Origin: Haloarcula pelagica
GTDB lineage: Archaea > Halobacteriota > Halobacteria > Halobacteriales > Haloarculaceae
Reading direction: 5' to 3'
Length of the DNA: 64,000 nucleotides
Assembly: GCF_030127105.1 (NCBI RefSeq)
Contig: NZ_CP126161.1
Coordinates: 2,294,001-2,358,000 of the forward strand
Below, in pieces: positions 63,981-64,000 of the stretch (the stretch's first letter is position 1; every line of letters begins with the position of its first letter). The notes below the pieces were generated by a model. That model did not search any database. It was not told where the DNA came from and saw only the letters and a list, made by a program, of their open reading frames with translations. Made by a program: the position numbers and the translations under genes.

Positions 63981-64000
63981 CAGAGCCCGGATACTTGTGA

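Noticed and set aside
1-64000. CRISPR arrays, rRNA, tRNA or insertion sequences
   Set aside because: I saw no regular direct repeats with spacers, no conserved RNA sequences and no transposase-like protein; short RNA genes could still be missed by eye.

Overview
The window is a stretch of haloarchaeal chromosome (class Halobacteria). Evidence: high G+C with G/C-ending codons, very acidic proteins, twin-arginine signal peptides, C-terminal PGF-CTERM anchors, archaeal information-processing genes (ABCE1, UbaA, SepF, Sec61 beta, archaemetzincin, FAU-1, PINc/PilT ATPase) and many genes with a TATA box about 27 bases before the start codon (leaderless mRNAs). The layout looks like a member of the Haloarcula/Halomicroarcula neighbourhood, but the genus cannot be fixed from the sequence alone. 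Coding density is high. I see no rRNA, tRNA, CRISPR array or recognisable insertion sequence.

Region 1 (1-4410) is the most distinctive part. Four secreted proteins share a signal peptide and first strand resembling the DUF1102/CalY-TasA type. One runs off the left edge, two are tandem on the minus strand and one is on the plus strand, overlapping a membrane-anchored winged-helix protein of DUF7344 type. The two tandem genes share a duplicated promoter-leader with a 25-base stem-loop, identical in both, placed where the mRNA 5' end should be. I suggest a regulated surface fibre or matrix locus.

Region 2 (4484-15058) holds redox, stress and housekeeping genes: a thioredoxin-like protein, a TSUP anion exporter with UspA, a FrnE-type DsbA, a TraB-like protein, a PRC-barrel protein, ThiD-ThiN, an AIR-synthase-like protein, a PGF-CTERM metalloprotease and an ArsC/LMW-phosphatase-like protein.

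Region 3 (15263-25665) carries mutS and mutL separated by four minus-strand genes of unknown role. A PfkB kinase, a PGF-CTERM beta-sandwich protein and a YgfZ/GcvT-like gene interrupted by a one-base deletion follow.

Region 4 (25727-36240) has small membrane proteins, a geranylgeranyl-reductase-like flavoprotein, a MoxR-DUF4129-DUF7269/DUF58-DUF7519 operon in which DUF7269 and DUF58 are fused, a BNR-repeat protein, an S9 peptidase and a CopD-like membrane protein.

Region 5 (36312-49946) contains uvrA, a LURP-one protein, a beta-propeller protein, the FAU-1 RNA-binding protein, Sec61 beta, thioredoxin, archaemetzincin, UPF0146, a HAD hydrolase, npdG, ABCE1 with an EMC6-like partner, and a small winged-helix regulator.

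Region 6 (49974-64000) has an isochorismatase-like hydrolase with a YqcI/YcgG protein, a membrane chemoreceptor-like protein lacking the kinase-control tip, a PINc/PilT ATPase, M20 and M32 peptidases, a soluble chemotaxis transducer with a complete tip but no sensor, UbaA, a cobalamin-binding protein, a PUA protein, SepF and an ABC exporter. Perfect stem-loops lie at 53470-53563 and at the right edge.
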